Made by a program: the position numbers and the translations under genes. Positions 9,755-18,022 of a stretch of 23,917 nucleotides of DNA are shown piece after piece. Source of the DNA: Chara braunii (Eukaryota > Streptophyta > Charophyceae > Charales > Characeae). Position 1 is the first letter of the stretch. Every line of letters starts with the position of its first letter. The notes under the pieces were generated by a model. The model did not search any database. It was not told the DNA's origin and saw nothing but the letters and a program-made list of their open reading frames with translations. The DNA lies in the NCBI GenBank assembly GCA_003427395.1, contig BFEA01000184.1, positions 135,376 through 159,292 on the forward strand, written 5' to 3'.

Positions 9755-10424
9755 GCATCCAAAGATTGAAGTGTGTTTCCCGTTCCAATTGAGTTTTGGA
9801 CCTCGCGGGGGCAGTTATCCAGTCGTCATTGAACTCAGTCTTGCCTTGTGCTGATAGGGATGCTCCCAGGACCTGCAACGGGGCCTCGGGGGGTAGCCAA
9901 TGGCATGTAATTTGTGGTCTTTTGGGTAGCCTGCCACCCTGATGATGGAGCCACCACCCCAGCGTTTTTTTATCCCAATTTACCGTCATGTTTGATAAAC
10001 GGCAAAACCTATCCATCAAGGCATGTATCTCCTCCATGTTTTTTATGCTTGCTTCTGCCAAGATTGTTAGGTCGTTTGTGAATAGGGAGCAGACTAGAAC
10101 CACCTCCTCTAGGATACCGGTCACCTCAATGCGTTTTACGCCTTTGTTGCTCCGCAGGTTGGCCGATAAAGCCTCCATTATAATGAGGAAGAGATAAGGG
10201 GCGATCGGGTCTCCTTGCCTAACTGAGCGCTGCAGCGGGAAGGCGAGGGGCACCATACTATTTACCTGGACACAGGTGGTGGCGTTTTTATGCAGGATGC
10301 TTATCCATTTGCGAAAGGCAGGACCAGAATTCATTTTTTCCATACATTTGTTCAAAAATTGTTAATCGACATGGTCATAGACTTTTTCGAAATCAATAAA
10401 GATGACAACTACATTCCGCTTTTG
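9741..10424 (-). pseudogene. LINE copy B: RT catalytic core (palm), active site mutated
   Basis: Block A reads FIDFEKVYDHVD and keeps the first catalytic Asp; the next codon is a TAA stop at 10362-10364, where LINEs normally have Trp. The frame then stays open to 9741: QRSVRQGDPIAPYLF (the RQG-x-P block) and LFTNDLTILAEAS, which stands where the catalytic FADD box should be. The box is FTND, so one catalytic Asp has become Asn. Compared with copy E's FADD, both changes (GCx to ACx, GAC to AAC) are G-to-A on the coding strand. NMTVNWDKKTLGWW and QVLGASLSAQGK follow, as in other LINE RT thumb regions. The family role would be target-primed reverse transcription; this copy cannot do it. Confidence 0.85.
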
Positions 10425-11231
10425 TCACCTAGCTAGGTTGATCATTTCATTTACCAACAGAATGTTTTCTTGGATATTTATATTGCGCATAAAGCCGATC
10501 TGAGTCGGGTGTATGAAGTCCTCTAAAACCATGGCCATTCGATTTGCTAAGGCCTTTGCGAGCATCTTGTAGACTATCGTCAGAAGGGTGATGGGATTGT
10601 AATTCCTTATGTTCATCTTATTTCATTTTTTGTAGATAAGTGTCAAAATCCCTTGTCCCCACCGCCTCCCCAATGTCCCCTTCCTCCCATACCTTATGGA
10701 AGTACTTCCATAAGTCTGTGCTCAGGATGGGCCACAAGGTTTCTCAAAATTCCTTTGGGAAGCCATCTATGTCGGGGGTCTTCCCCTCCTCCATTTGGAA
10801 CAGCGCCATCCATATTCCATCCTTGGTAAGTGAACTATCTAGACTTTTATTTTGTCACCTCGACAGGGCTTCCTCATTGGTGTAAGGAAATCGTCCAGGT
10901 CCCTCAGACTAACTTCATTCAACGGATCTGTAATTTGGGACGTGTTGAGATTTTTGAAAAAGGTTATGGTGATCTGTGTGCAGTGGGCTGTTGAGGTGGC
11001 CAGGTTTTCCCCTCCCTTCTCTTAGTCAAAGAGAGCCTCGATCGTAGCACACCCAATCTTGGTTATGGCCAGGCTGAAAAAGCGTGTGTTCATGGTCGCT
11101 TTGTTTTGAACTTTGTGAGTTTGCTAAGCACTATGCGTCCCTGCCACCTGTGTTAGGCACACTGTAGCAGCTGTTGTTTTAGGTGTTGGGTGTTATTCCA
11201 TAGGTTTTGTGGATTGACCGGTAATTCTACC
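10425..11231 (-). pseudogene. LINE copy B: pre-RT linker and first RT blocks
   Basis: The minus strand encodes a decayed linker (WQGRIVLSK, then FFSLAITKIG, then TFFKNLNTS), aligning with copy E's WQGVRIRGK, LFVIARARLG and EFFQNLFIS. It is followed by DGFPKEF-stop-ETLWPI and by RT block NYNPITLLTIVYKMLAKALANR, with HPTQIGFMRNINIQENILL after it. These are the usual N-terminal fingers blocks of LINE reverse transcriptase (the N-Y-R/N-P-I-x-L-L and H-P-x-Q-x-G-F signatures). The Arg normally found in the GFxxGRxI block is replaced (MRNINI). A TGA stop lies at 10744-10746 where a Trp is expected, and a frameshift falls near 10650. Confidence 0.8.
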
Positions 11232-11332
11232 CAGTGTTGCACCCTGTGCATCGTACGGGGCTCTGGTCATACGACCGTATGAACGGTCCTGTACAAACTG
11301 ACGAAACTCCCAAAAAAAAAAAAAAAAAAAAA
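11232..11332 (+). mobile_element. GTAC-rich segment ending in a 21-A tail
   Basis: The segment starts TGTTGCACCC and includes CATAC-GACC-GTATG (a small hairpin) before ending ACTCCC and 21 A (11312-11332). An inverted, longer and more GTAC-rich relative starts TGTTGCACCC at about 12912 on the minus strand and also carries CATACGACC. The A tail suggests retroposition. Its 5' side abuts the truncated 5' end of LINE copy B. Parent element unknown. Confidence 0.45.
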
Positions 11333-11475
11333 GGACGTAGAGTTTTTTGTGCTCTTTTTTATTTTACTTTTTATTTTTTTTTATATTTAAAAAGAATAAA
11401 AATAATCAAAACGGGGAAAAAAATAACAAAATAAAAAAATAAAAAATACTTGATTGATGGATTGATTGGTTGATG

Positions 11476-11507
<32 letters not shown>

Positions 11508-11523
11508 CAAAAAAAAAAAAAAA
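11333..11523. repeat. AT-rich DNA with (TGAT)n repeat and A15 run
   Basis: AT-rich sequence leads into a degenerate (ATTG/TGAT)n run at about 11449-11507, followed directly by 15 A at 11509-11523. No gene. Confidence 0.85.
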
Positions 11524-11552
11524 CATCGCACATAGGTGCGCATCTATGTTAG

Positions 11553-11554
<2 letters not shown>

Positions 11555-11611
<57 letters not shown>

Positions 11612-11776
11612 TCTCTCTCCCTCTCAGCTCGCGCGCACGCGCGCAAGAGAGAGAGAGAGAGTATGTGTGTGTGTGTGTGTGTGTGCATGTGTGTGTGTGT
11701 GTGTCCGTGTTCGTGTGTGCGTGCGTGCGTGTGTGCATGTTTGTGTGTGTCCGTGTTCGTGTGTGTATGTGTGTGT
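11555..11776. repeat. Compound microsatellite (CT)n - CG-rich - (GA)n - (GT)n
   Basis: A (CT)n run (11555-11625, slightly interrupted) is followed by an alternating purine-pyrimidine stretch of CG/CA (11630-11645), a (GA)n run (about 11646-11661) and an imperfect (GT)n tract to about 11776. The (CT)n and (GA)n parts can pair as a hairpin around the CG-rich centre, and the CG and GT parts are classic Z-DNA formers. All long frames here are translations of the repeats. Confidence 0.95.
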
Positions 11777-11854
11777 CACAACTGGTTAACAGGTACACCC
11801 ACTTTTCACCCCTATGGTAACCTTCACATCCATGAAAAGTGCAGTGGGGATCAT

Positions 11855-11888
<34 letters not shown>

Positions 11889-12071
11889 CTTGTTTTGTTT
11901 TTGGTCAAAGCATGTATGTGCCGTGTTTGGTGTTTGTTGGGTTCCTCGAGATGCTTGTTTTGGGCAGTGGTGAAAATAGTGAAAGTCGACAATTTGAAAT
12001 GTTGGTAAAATTTCATGAAAGTGCACTTTTGCCTTGCTGTTCTATATGTTTTTAATTTTTTTTTTTTTTTT
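11777..12071. other. Short unique DNA with T31 and T16 runs beside the gap
   Basis: A 31-T run lies at 11856-11886 and a T run at 12056-12071 directly abuts the gap. These could be A tails of minus-strand retroposons. I recognise no element between them. Confidence 0.6.
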
Positions 12072-12701
12072 NNNNNNNNNNNNNNNNNNNNNNNNNNNNN
12101 NNNNNNNNNNNNNNNNNNNNNNNNNNNNNNNNNNNNNNNNNNNNNNNNNNNNNNNNNNNNNNNNNNNNNNNNNNNNNNNNNNNNNNNNNNNNNNNNNNNN
12201 NNNNNNNNNNNNNNNNNNNNNNNNNNNNNNNNNNNNNNNNNNNNNNNNNNNNNNNNNNNNNNNNNNNNNNNNNNNNNNNNNNNNNNNNNNNNNNNNNNNN
12301 NNNNNNNNNNNNNNNNNNNNNNNNNNNNNNNNNNNNNNNNNNNNNNNNNNNNNNNNNNNNNNNNNNNNNNNNNNNNNNNNNNNNNNNNNNNNNNNNNNNN
12401 NNNNNNNNNNNNNNNNNNNNNNNNNNNNNNNNNNNNNNNNNNNNNNNNNNNNNNNNNNNNNNNNNNNNNNNNNNNNNNNNNNNNNNNNNNNNNNNNNNNN
12501 NNNNNNNNNNNNNNNNNNNNNNNNNNNNNNNNNNNNNNNNNNNNNNNNNNNNNNNNNNNNNNNNNNNNNNNNNNNNNNNNNNNNNNNNNNNNNNNNNNNN
12601 NNNNNNNNNNNNNNNNNNNNNNNNNNNNNNNNNNNNNNNNNNNNNNNNNNNNNNNNNNNNNNNNNNNNNNNNNNNNNNNNNNNNNNNNNNNNNNNNNNNN
12701 N
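12072..12701. other. Assembly gap (630 N)
   Basis: Undetermined bases. The left edge is a T run and the right side leads into a GC-rich inverted repeat, so the break is probably caused by repeats. Frames drawn across it are meaningless. Confidence 0.99.
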
Positions 12702-12744
12702 CGAGAAATCTTTTTGTCCTTTTCTTTTACTTCGGGGAGGTAGC

Positions 12745-12912
12745 CCCCGACATGCACACCCCCCCCCACCCCCTCAGGTATCAGAAGGCCCTCGGGAAGG
12801 CCGTCGAAATGGCTCGTACGGTCGTACGTACGGCACGTACGGCCGCGTGGGGGCCCGTACGTACGACCGTATGGGTCGTATGGCCGCCCTGTATTTGTAC
12901 GGGGTGCAACAT
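12745..12912 (-). repeat. GTAC-rich inverted-repeat segment with a 17-bp perfect stem
   Basis: TACGGTCGTACGTACGG at 12817-12833 has its exact reverse complement at 12855-12871, giving a 17-bp stem (extendable by a G-T and a C-G pair) around a 21-base loop that itself contains CGTACGG. On the minus strand the segment begins TGTTGCACCCCGTAC at about 12912, like the plus-strand segment at 11232, so the two form an inverted pair around the gap. Confidence 0.7.
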
Positions 12913-13017
12913 AGATTCTAGCTGTTGTTCCAAGTTATGTAGTTCGCAATGAAGTTCTATTTCTCGGTAATTCCTTTGTGCCGCGTGTTTCTTGGAGAAC
13001 TCCTTGCACTTCTTTGC
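12890..13017 (-). pseudogene. LINE fragment: EN-RT linker piece
   Basis: On the minus strand one frame stays open and reads KEFSKKHAAQRNYREIELH, then LEQQLESMLHPV. The amphipathic, Glu/Gln-rich composition and the 'R-x-Y-x-x-I-E-L...L-x-x-Q-L' pattern are typical of the linker between endonuclease and RT in LINE ORF2. It is too short to prove membership of the main family, but it lies among other LINE pieces and leads into the GTAC-rich segment. Confidence 0.45.
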
Positions 13018-13026
13018 CCCTCAACA

Positions 13027-13197
13027 GGGTGAAGAGGTCTTTCTCCCCTCTGCTAACATTATTTTTCATCAGCCAAAGGGACGCTCGACCCGCTTTCCAG
13101 CCAGCTCAACACTTGATATCTGTAACAGGGACGGTGGAGATGCTCATATCACCCTACCTATCAGAGTGTGCTGAGTCAATTAAAAAAAAAAAAAAAA
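13027..13197 (+). mobile_element. LINE 3' UTR fragment with A16 tail
   Basis: CAGGGTGAAGAGG, a GGGAC...GACCCG...TTTCCAGC motif at 13078-13103, TGCTCATATCA and GTCAAT just before the tail match the 3' UTR of copy E (22175-22459) in the same order, with deletions. The tail is 16 A at 13182-13197. This is a short 5'-truncated insertion of the same family. Confidence 0.65.
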
Positions 13198-13807
13198 GGG
13201 AACTCCACTGTAAAAATGGCACCCCTACCAACGGGTTTAAATCAGTTGATACACCCGTGAACTGTTGAAATACACACCCATGTTCGAATCCAGATGCAAT
13301 CAGATGGCCAAAACAGAACAATTGTGATTTACTTGGGGCCGGATTATAAAAAAAGGGGTCATGCCTGGTTGTTCAGTTGTTCCTTTAGATGGAAAAAAAG
13401 GCAATGCCGATGCCTGCTTACAACAGGGGATGTGACCAGGAACAACAAACTTCCTTCAAACATAGGCCACACACATGGACAGGGTGGTCCCTTAGCAGAG
13501 TAGGAGAGAGGACAAACAGGCTGCCTACTGCCGCAGGGGATAGGTTGACGCCTGCTCAAAACAGGGGTTGAAGTCAAGTGCATCGACAGCCCCCTACGCA
13601 TAGGCAAAGTGGAAGGGGAATGGAAAGAGGGACATGCAGCTATGGGAATACACCGTAAAAGAAGGTGGGAATGAGACTCCCCCCACCAGAACGATTGCGT
13701 AATCAAAAGGTGCGTTGTTGCACGTGGCATATGGCCTAAGAGGCGTTGACTTTGACGCCTGTGGAGTACAGTGAACTCAGTGGAGTCTGCCCTTGGTAAA
13801 TTGAAGT
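13198..13807. other. Unassigned DNA with a short repeat shared with 16541
   Basis: About 50 bp at 13663-13713 (GGTGGGAATGAGACTCCCCC, then CCAGAACGATTGCGTAATC) match 16541-16590 closely, a stretch that runs into a LINE C-terminal fragment there. The rest has no recognisable gene; a 152-codon minus frame (13359-13817) shows no motif. Confidence 0.4.
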
Positions 13808-13891
13808 GGGAGTGCAATGGCGACTGCCATCATAAGGAAGTGGGTGTGTGGGAGTGCAGTGGCGACTGCCATCATAAGGAAGTGGGTGTGT
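13808..13891. repeat. Two nearly identical 42-bp tandem copies
   Basis: Units 13808-13849 and 13850-13891 both start GGGAGTGCA(A/G)TGGCGACTG and differ at one base that I can see. The near identity implies a recent duplication or gene conversion. Confidence 0.93.
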
Positions 13892-14750
13892 CAGCATAAT
13901 CAGGGCGCTGCTCGTCATAAGCAACAGGGCACTGATCATAACCATCATCATCATCAACAAGGTGAGGTTTGATATCACCATCATGGTAATGGCTCGTCAT
14001 TATGATCAGTGTGTTGCTCCTCCTCCTCATCATCATTTTCATCAGGGCACTGCTCGTCATCATCATCAAGGTGTAGGTCTTCATATTCAGGAGGGCATTG
14101 TTCGGCATCACTAACAGGCGCTCCTCACCAAGGGCGTTACTGTTAGTATCATCATCAGTATCAGGGAGCCATGCATCAGGGGCGCTGCTCATCACTATCA
14201 TTTTCAACAAGGTAAGTTTGTCATTGTAGAGCATTGCTTGTCACCATAGGGCACTGGGTCGTAATTAGTATCAACAACACCAGCAGTAGTTTGTCATCAT
14301 AGGACGTTTGTCGGCGAATTCAATTCATAGGGTACTGATCATCATCGTCATCATCATCATCAGTTCGTCATTGCACGACGTTGCCTGTCGTTAGGGTGCT
14401 ACTCATCATCAGCATCACCATCATCACCATCATCGATTTGCCATCATAAGGCGTTGCTTGTTATTTCATCAGCGCCTATCGGCGCAGCTCTCCATGATCA
14501 TCATAATCACCAGTTCGTCTTCATAGGGCGCTGTTGGACCTACTCATCACCATCATCGTTATCATCATGTCAGTATCATTATCAGTACTAGTATCATTGA
14601 CAAAAGTCGTCATCATACGGCGTTGCTCGTCTATATCAGCATCATCATTAGTTCATCATCATAGAAGCTCGTCATTATCATCATCATCATCACGTTCTCA
14701 TCACAGGGCGTTGTGCGTCATTATCATAATAATCATCATCATTATCGTCG

Positions 14751-14783
<33 letters not shown>

Positions 14784-14998
14784 GCTTGTAATCATAGGGC
14801 GCTTTTGCCGTTGCTCTTCGGTATCATCAGTATCATCAGTATCATCAACATCATCATCATCATCGTTTTGTCTTCTTAGTGGGTTGCCGGGATTGCTCAG
14901 CAGTATCATTACCATTATCATGATGCTCCATAGTGGGTTGTCGGGGATGCTCAGCAGTATCATCACCATTATCATCATCATCATTGTGTTGCTTGTCT
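13892..14998. repeat. CAT/ATC-rich minisatellite array, about 1.1 kb
   Basis: Runs of (CAT)n alternate with a recurring non-CAT linker resembling AGGGCGYTGCTCGTCAT and GTTCGTCATCATAGG, at intervals of roughly 50-90 bp. Within it AGTGGGTTG.CGGG.(A/T)TGCTCAG is repeated with a 54-bp period at 14878 and 14932, and a nearly pure (CAT)n block sits at about 14753-14781. This is a higher-order minisatellite with an embedded triplet repeat. The poly-His, poly-Ile and poly-Met frames are artefacts of the repeat. Confidence 0.9.
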
Positions 14999-15136
14999 CC
15001 GAAAAACAAAAAACACCTCATTTACTTGTCTCCATCATAATTTTCAGAAATTTCTGATTCTTTCACTAATATCTTTGGAATTTTATGTCCTAAACTCCTC
15101 GTTTTTTCTTTTCTCCACTATGAATTTCTGATTCCC
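14999..15136. other. Short AT-rich unique DNA
   Basis: It separates the CAT array from the 405-bp tandem duplication. No feature seen. Confidence 0.5.
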
Positions 15137-15950
15137 TTTTGGGCGCACTAATGAATTATTTCTTTGCGGGTGGGGGGGTGGGGTTTTCAGGAGGAGAGCT
15201 CTACTCTGCAGGGGCTTCACAAGGTGGGGGGTGAAATGCCCTGGAGGGAGTAGGGGCAATTTTTTGCGGAATGCCCTATTCTGGGGCTAGGGGAGATGTA
15301 TGGGCTGGCATCATATCCCAGCGGAGGCAGATAGGGGTGAGGGGTTGGCTGAGGCATACTCTGGGTGGAACTGAATGCCTTAGTTATTGTGGAAATAGGT
15401 GGAGGAAGCAGGTATGTCCCAAGTTGGGGCCGATAAGGAGAGCTTGTGATCAGGGCAGTCCTTTTCGGTGGAGGCAGCGGAGGGACAGGGGGAGATGGAG
15501 GGGAGGGAGGGGGGAATAACCCATAGCAACGTTTGGAATTCTGAGTCTCCTCTTAAGCGTAAATAAATTATTTCTGGTGGGGTGGTGGGTTGGTTCTGAG
15601 GGGGAGAGCTTTACTTTGCAAGGGCTTCACATGAAGGGAGGTGATAGCTCTGAAGGGAGATGGGGCAGATTTTGGGGGATGCTCTATTCTGGGGCTGGGG
15701 GAGATGTATGGGTCAGCATCATATCCCAGTGGTGGAAGATAAGGGCAAGGGGTTGGCAAAGGCATACTTTGGGTGGGAACTGGATGCCTTTGTGGGAGTA
15801 GGGGGGGGGAAATGGGTCTGTCCCAAGTTGGGGCCGATGAGAAGTGTTCGTGATCAGGCGCGGTCCTTTTCGGTGGAGGCAGTGGTGGGGAAGGGGTACG
15901 AGGGGGTAAGGGGGGAATATCTATATCCTTTGTTTGTAGTTGGTTGGGAC
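15137..15950. repeat. Tandem duplication, two copies of ~405 bp
   Basis: Copy 1 (about 15137-15530) and copy 2 (about 15547-15950) share long colinear blocks: AATTATTTCT, GGGCTTCAC (15212 and 15622), TATTCTGGGGCT, GGGGAGATGTATGGG, CATCATATCCCAG, CAAGTTGGGGCCGAT (offset about 404) and GTCCTTTTCGGTGGAGGCAG. Identity by eye is roughly 80 percent with small indels, so the duplication is not recent. The plus strand is G-rich. Confidence 0.92.
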
Positions 15951-15978
15951 TTTTCCTGATTTTTTTTAGAATTTTCAA
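15568..15978 (-). pseudogene. Proline-rich antisense reading frame, possibly decayed ORF1-like
   Basis: A 136-codon minus-strand frame covers the second copy of the tandem duplication. It starts with a basic stretch (MKILKKIRKS) followed by a strongly proline- and serine-rich segment with APTWDRPISPP. The first repeat copy carries the same frame in recognisable form (SAPTWDIPAS) but with stops. Proline-rich frames can arise simply from G-rich antisense DNA, so coding is uncertain. A LINE ORF1 tail or a repetitive host protein are possibilities; no family is recognised. Confidence 0.25.
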
Positions 15979-16105
15979 AACAAGCCCCTTTGTAATTCCT
16001 GGTAGTTTGAAGAAGCTCTCAGGACCCTACGGGTCTGCTTGTGGTTTGTACAAAGTTGCACTGGAATTAGACTTTTATATTTAGGATCCGTGATTGTTCA
16101 ATGCC

Positions 16106-16310
16106 AGAACGACGCTGGTCGGAGCCGGGGTGATGCCCTGCAACTTGCCGAAGATGAGGGCATGAGACCTTGTAGAGAGATCTGGGGATGCTATGTGGGG
16201 GCATCCTAAGGGACAACTGAGGGTTGCTGACACAGGACGACACTGGCCGGAGCTGGAGTGAGTCACTCTGCTCTGTAACCTAGCAGATAGGGGGCGTGAG
16301 TCCTGGATGA
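16106..16310. repeat. Two diverged direct copies of a ~75-bp unit, 128 bp apart
   Basis: GACGCTGGTCGGAGCCGGGGTGA (from 16110) and GACACTGGCCGGAGCTGGAGTGA (from 16238) start two units that both go on to GGGC.TGAG..C.TG. They lie just upstream of the A-tailed LINE 3' end and may be part of its 3' UTR. Confidence 0.6.
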
Positions 16311-16393
16311 GTTTGTCATAGAATAAGTCAGTTTTGGTGAGCTTTGCTATAATCTGTTGGAAAGGAGGATACTCTCTAGTCGAAAGACTCGAA

Positions 16394-16540
16394 ACCCGGT
16401 AATGACCCCAGTATCTTAATTTGTTCATAAATTGTTTTTTACATGTCTTCATTTGGGACGTTGGGCCCGATTCCCAGCACGTGTTGCTCCCAACGAATAG
16501 ATCAGAGAAAGTCTTAAAAAAAAAAAAAAAAAAAAAAAAA
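16394..16540 (+). mobile_element. LINE 3' end with 25-A tail
   Basis: This is the plus-strand counterpart of 1-140: the GGTAATGACCCCAGTATCT block, the GGGAC...GGGCCC...CCAGCACG motif at 16455-16481, GCTCCCAACGAATAGAT and then 25 A (16516-16540). It shows the 3' terminus of a retroposed element with 3' motif shared with copy E. Confidence 0.75.
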
Positions 16541-16966
16541 GGAATGGGACTCCCCCCTCCAGAACGATTGCATAATCAAAAGGAGGTGGGAATGGGACTC
16601 CCCCTTCCAGCAGGCGGAACTGCAAGAACTAAAATGGCCATCTTACACCAAAATCATGCCCACCGCACATAGGGTCCTGCAATGGCAGATCCTGCACGCT
16701 GTCTACCCATCCCCGAATGGCTGGTATCCAGAACAAATCTAGAGGAGAAGGGCCTTTTTTCGCCATTCAGCTCTTACTGCGGCGGAAACACCCAACCAGC
16801 GAGAGCGACATTGGAAAATTGCCTCCTCACATCTCCACTGGTTGCCAGTTGTGGTGCTGGTGGGATTCGGCCTGGCACTTCCTCACAGGGGACCAACTGC
16901 CCGGTGTCCCGACACTCGTTCTCCTGGGCAAACACACTCCCCAGACTCTCCAATAGGACCTATTAA
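16541..16966 (+). pseudogene. LINE copy C: C-terminal ORF2 fragment with degraded zinc knuckle
   Basis: Directly after the A tail the plus strand encodes ELKWPSYTKIMPT...LQWQILHAVYP, matching LVKWFHSIKSRPY...LQWQITYRRLP of copy E. After a frameshift, WCWWDSAWHFLTG corresponds to WRWWDRIWNHVET. The zinc-binding Cys and His between them are no longer clear. Two copies of a GGAATGGGACTCCCCC..TCCAG string at 16541 and 16590 form a short internal duplication. Broken, no function. Confidence 0.65.
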
Positions 16967-17309
16967 GAGCCAGCTTGTTCTCATACATGCCACTGACTAC
17001 CCTGGTATTAAACCACCGGTACTTCTTCAGCCATGATTTTAAGAAACGTACGGGCCACTACAGGAGCGCCCAAATTCATTTGACTAGAAACATTTATACT
17101 CTGTTTTTTTCCACGGCCGATAGTTGGGCCGAGTACTGGTGGTGTAACTTGGCTAATGAGATGCGCCCAAGAGAGAAATGGGTGCGCTTTCGGTTTCCCA
17201 CAGGCCAGAGAAGCAATGACATCAGCAATAACCACTCCCACGCAGGTGGCCTGGAAAGATATGAAAAAAAAACTACAATGGTCCAAAAGGGGTCAGAGGG
17301 CATTTGGGG
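16967..17309 (+). pseudogene. LINE copy D: end of endonuclease domain and linker
   Basis: The frame 16975-17469 reads LVLNHRYFFSHDFKKRTGHYRS, then a Trp-rich stretch with DSWAEYWWCN and MRPREKWVRF. The H-x-x-F/V plus GHYR pattern is what follows the SDH box at the end of the AP-like endonuclease in plant LINE ORF2, before the RT linker. The expected Ser-Asp of SDH is not present (LNH). The frame then shifts to one containing WKDMKKKLQWSKRGQ, which has linker character. AGCTTGTT and TTAAACCACCGGTACTT here recur at 23644-23669. Confidence 0.5.
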
Positions 17310-17622
17310 AAGCAGCCTTATGGTGGAGGCTTCTTCGACCAACATGGAAGAGCTCAACAAGCTTATGGATAAGTTTGTGCAAGTGTACAACATGGTGATC
17401 AACTGGGGAAGCAAGACCCAAGGGTGGTGGATCCATTCTCAAGGGGTTCGGCCCCCAGAACAACCATGAATTAAATAGATGTCCTGAAGGCACATATTCG
17501 GGTCCTCGGGTTAGTCCTCTCAGCGCACGGCAAACCCACAGGCAGTGACGATGGGATTTCACACGTAGCTATGGATGAATTACACATTTGGAAAAACAAG
17601 CCCACCTCAATATTCTGTAAAG
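17310..17622 (+). pseudogene. LINE copy D: RT fragment after the catalytic box
   Basis: LMVEASSTNMEELNKLMDKF and MVINWGSKTQGWWIHSQGV match copy B's LAEASIKNMEEIHALMDRF and MTVNWDKKTLGWWLHHQGG. Further on HIRVLGLVLSAHGKP and DELHIWKNKPTS match copy E's IRVLGISLSALDKP and LELWKDKHTS. The piece begins immediately after the position of the FADD box, so most of the RT has been deleted between linker and here. It stops abruptly at about 17622, where the tRNA-like sequence starts. Confidence 0.8.
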
Positions 17623-17627
17623 CTCTA

Positions 17628-17725
17628 GCTGATGTAGCTCAGTGGTTAGAGCACCGGTTGGAAACGCGCATTGTTGTATCACTGGTATGAGGTTGTGGGT
17701 TCAAATCCGCGCATGGACATCAGCA
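17628..17725 (+). tRNA. tRNA-like sequence, probably pseudogene or SINE head
   Basis: Acceptor arms GCTGATG (17628-17634) and CATCAGC (17718-17724) pair perfectly over 7 bp. TA, then GCTC-AGTGGTTA-GAGC forms a canonical D arm and A box. CCGGT (17654-17658) pairs with ACTGG (17681-17685) as a 5-bp anticodon stem with one G-T, but the loop is 22 bases, an insertion of about 15. GTGGGTTCAAATCC is a good B box; the T stem needs a bulge, and there are extra bases between T arm and acceptor arm. The U33 position reads G if the loop starts conventionally. So: strong tRNA ancestry, not a standard functional gene. An intron-containing gene is possible but less likely. Confidence 0.65.
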
Positions 17726-18022
17726 GGGCGTTAGAATGACGCACGACTGGACACACACCCCTTTGGGATGACGCAAGTTAGTTATTACAGACACTGTCTG
17801 CGCACCACCGAAGGGATAGCTTACGCTTGTTGTATATTGGGACTGGGCGATGGTAGGGTATCCTGATGTTCTTGGTCTATGGGTGGTCACCCGACTGTTG
17901 GGTGGTTTGTACAGTCTGGTTTACTTGAGCCCTGCAGAGCACAGCTACAGACGACTTTATATTATATGTCAACAGGTTAGGTCATTTGCACAATTTACAT
18001 GAGGTCCTATGTTCGATACCAG
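17726..18022 (+). other. Unassigned DNA with a second B-box-like string
   Basis: The first part contains GATGACGCA-like direct repeats (around 17736 and 17767). GAGGTCCTATGTTCGATACC at 18001-18020, preceded by GGTTAGGTCATTTGCAC, resembles another decayed tRNA-type promoter (A and B box). It sits immediately before the 200-bp tandem repeats. No coding potential. With the tRNA-like head at 17628 this may be the body of a SINE. Confidence 0.3.

Larger units (their letters stand above)
7380..11231 (-). mobile_element. LINE (non-LTR retrotransposon) copy B, 5'-truncated and decayed
   Basis: Read on the minus strand, a colinear series of ORF2 pieces runs from the linker before the RT (about 11231-10640) through RT (10625-9900), the post-RT region (9800-9398), a middle domain (9310-8540), a degraded zinc knuckle (8500-8320) and a C-terminal domain (8300-7780) to a 3' UTR holding two copies of the family motif (7491-7515 and 7426-7450). 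Each piece aligns in the same order with copy E at 18611-22459. No endonuclease or ORF1 is present, so the copy is 5'-truncated, the usual result of incomplete target-primed reverse transcription. Frameshifts and stops make it inactive. The exact 3' border is uncertain because I see no clear A tail; about 7380 is my estimate. Confidence 0.88.

Noticed and set aside
11498-12055. Long plus and minus frames with poly-Leu/Ser, Arg/Glu and Cys/Val repeats
   Set aside because: They are translations of (CT)n, (GA)n, (GT)n and poly(T) tracts.
11786-12921. Frames of 240-330 codons
   Set aside because: They run through 630 N and only look open because undetermined bases contain no stops.
13892-14998. 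CRISPR-like regularly spaced repeats
   Set aside because: Units vary in length and sequence, spacers are themselves CAT repeats, and the context is eukaryotic.
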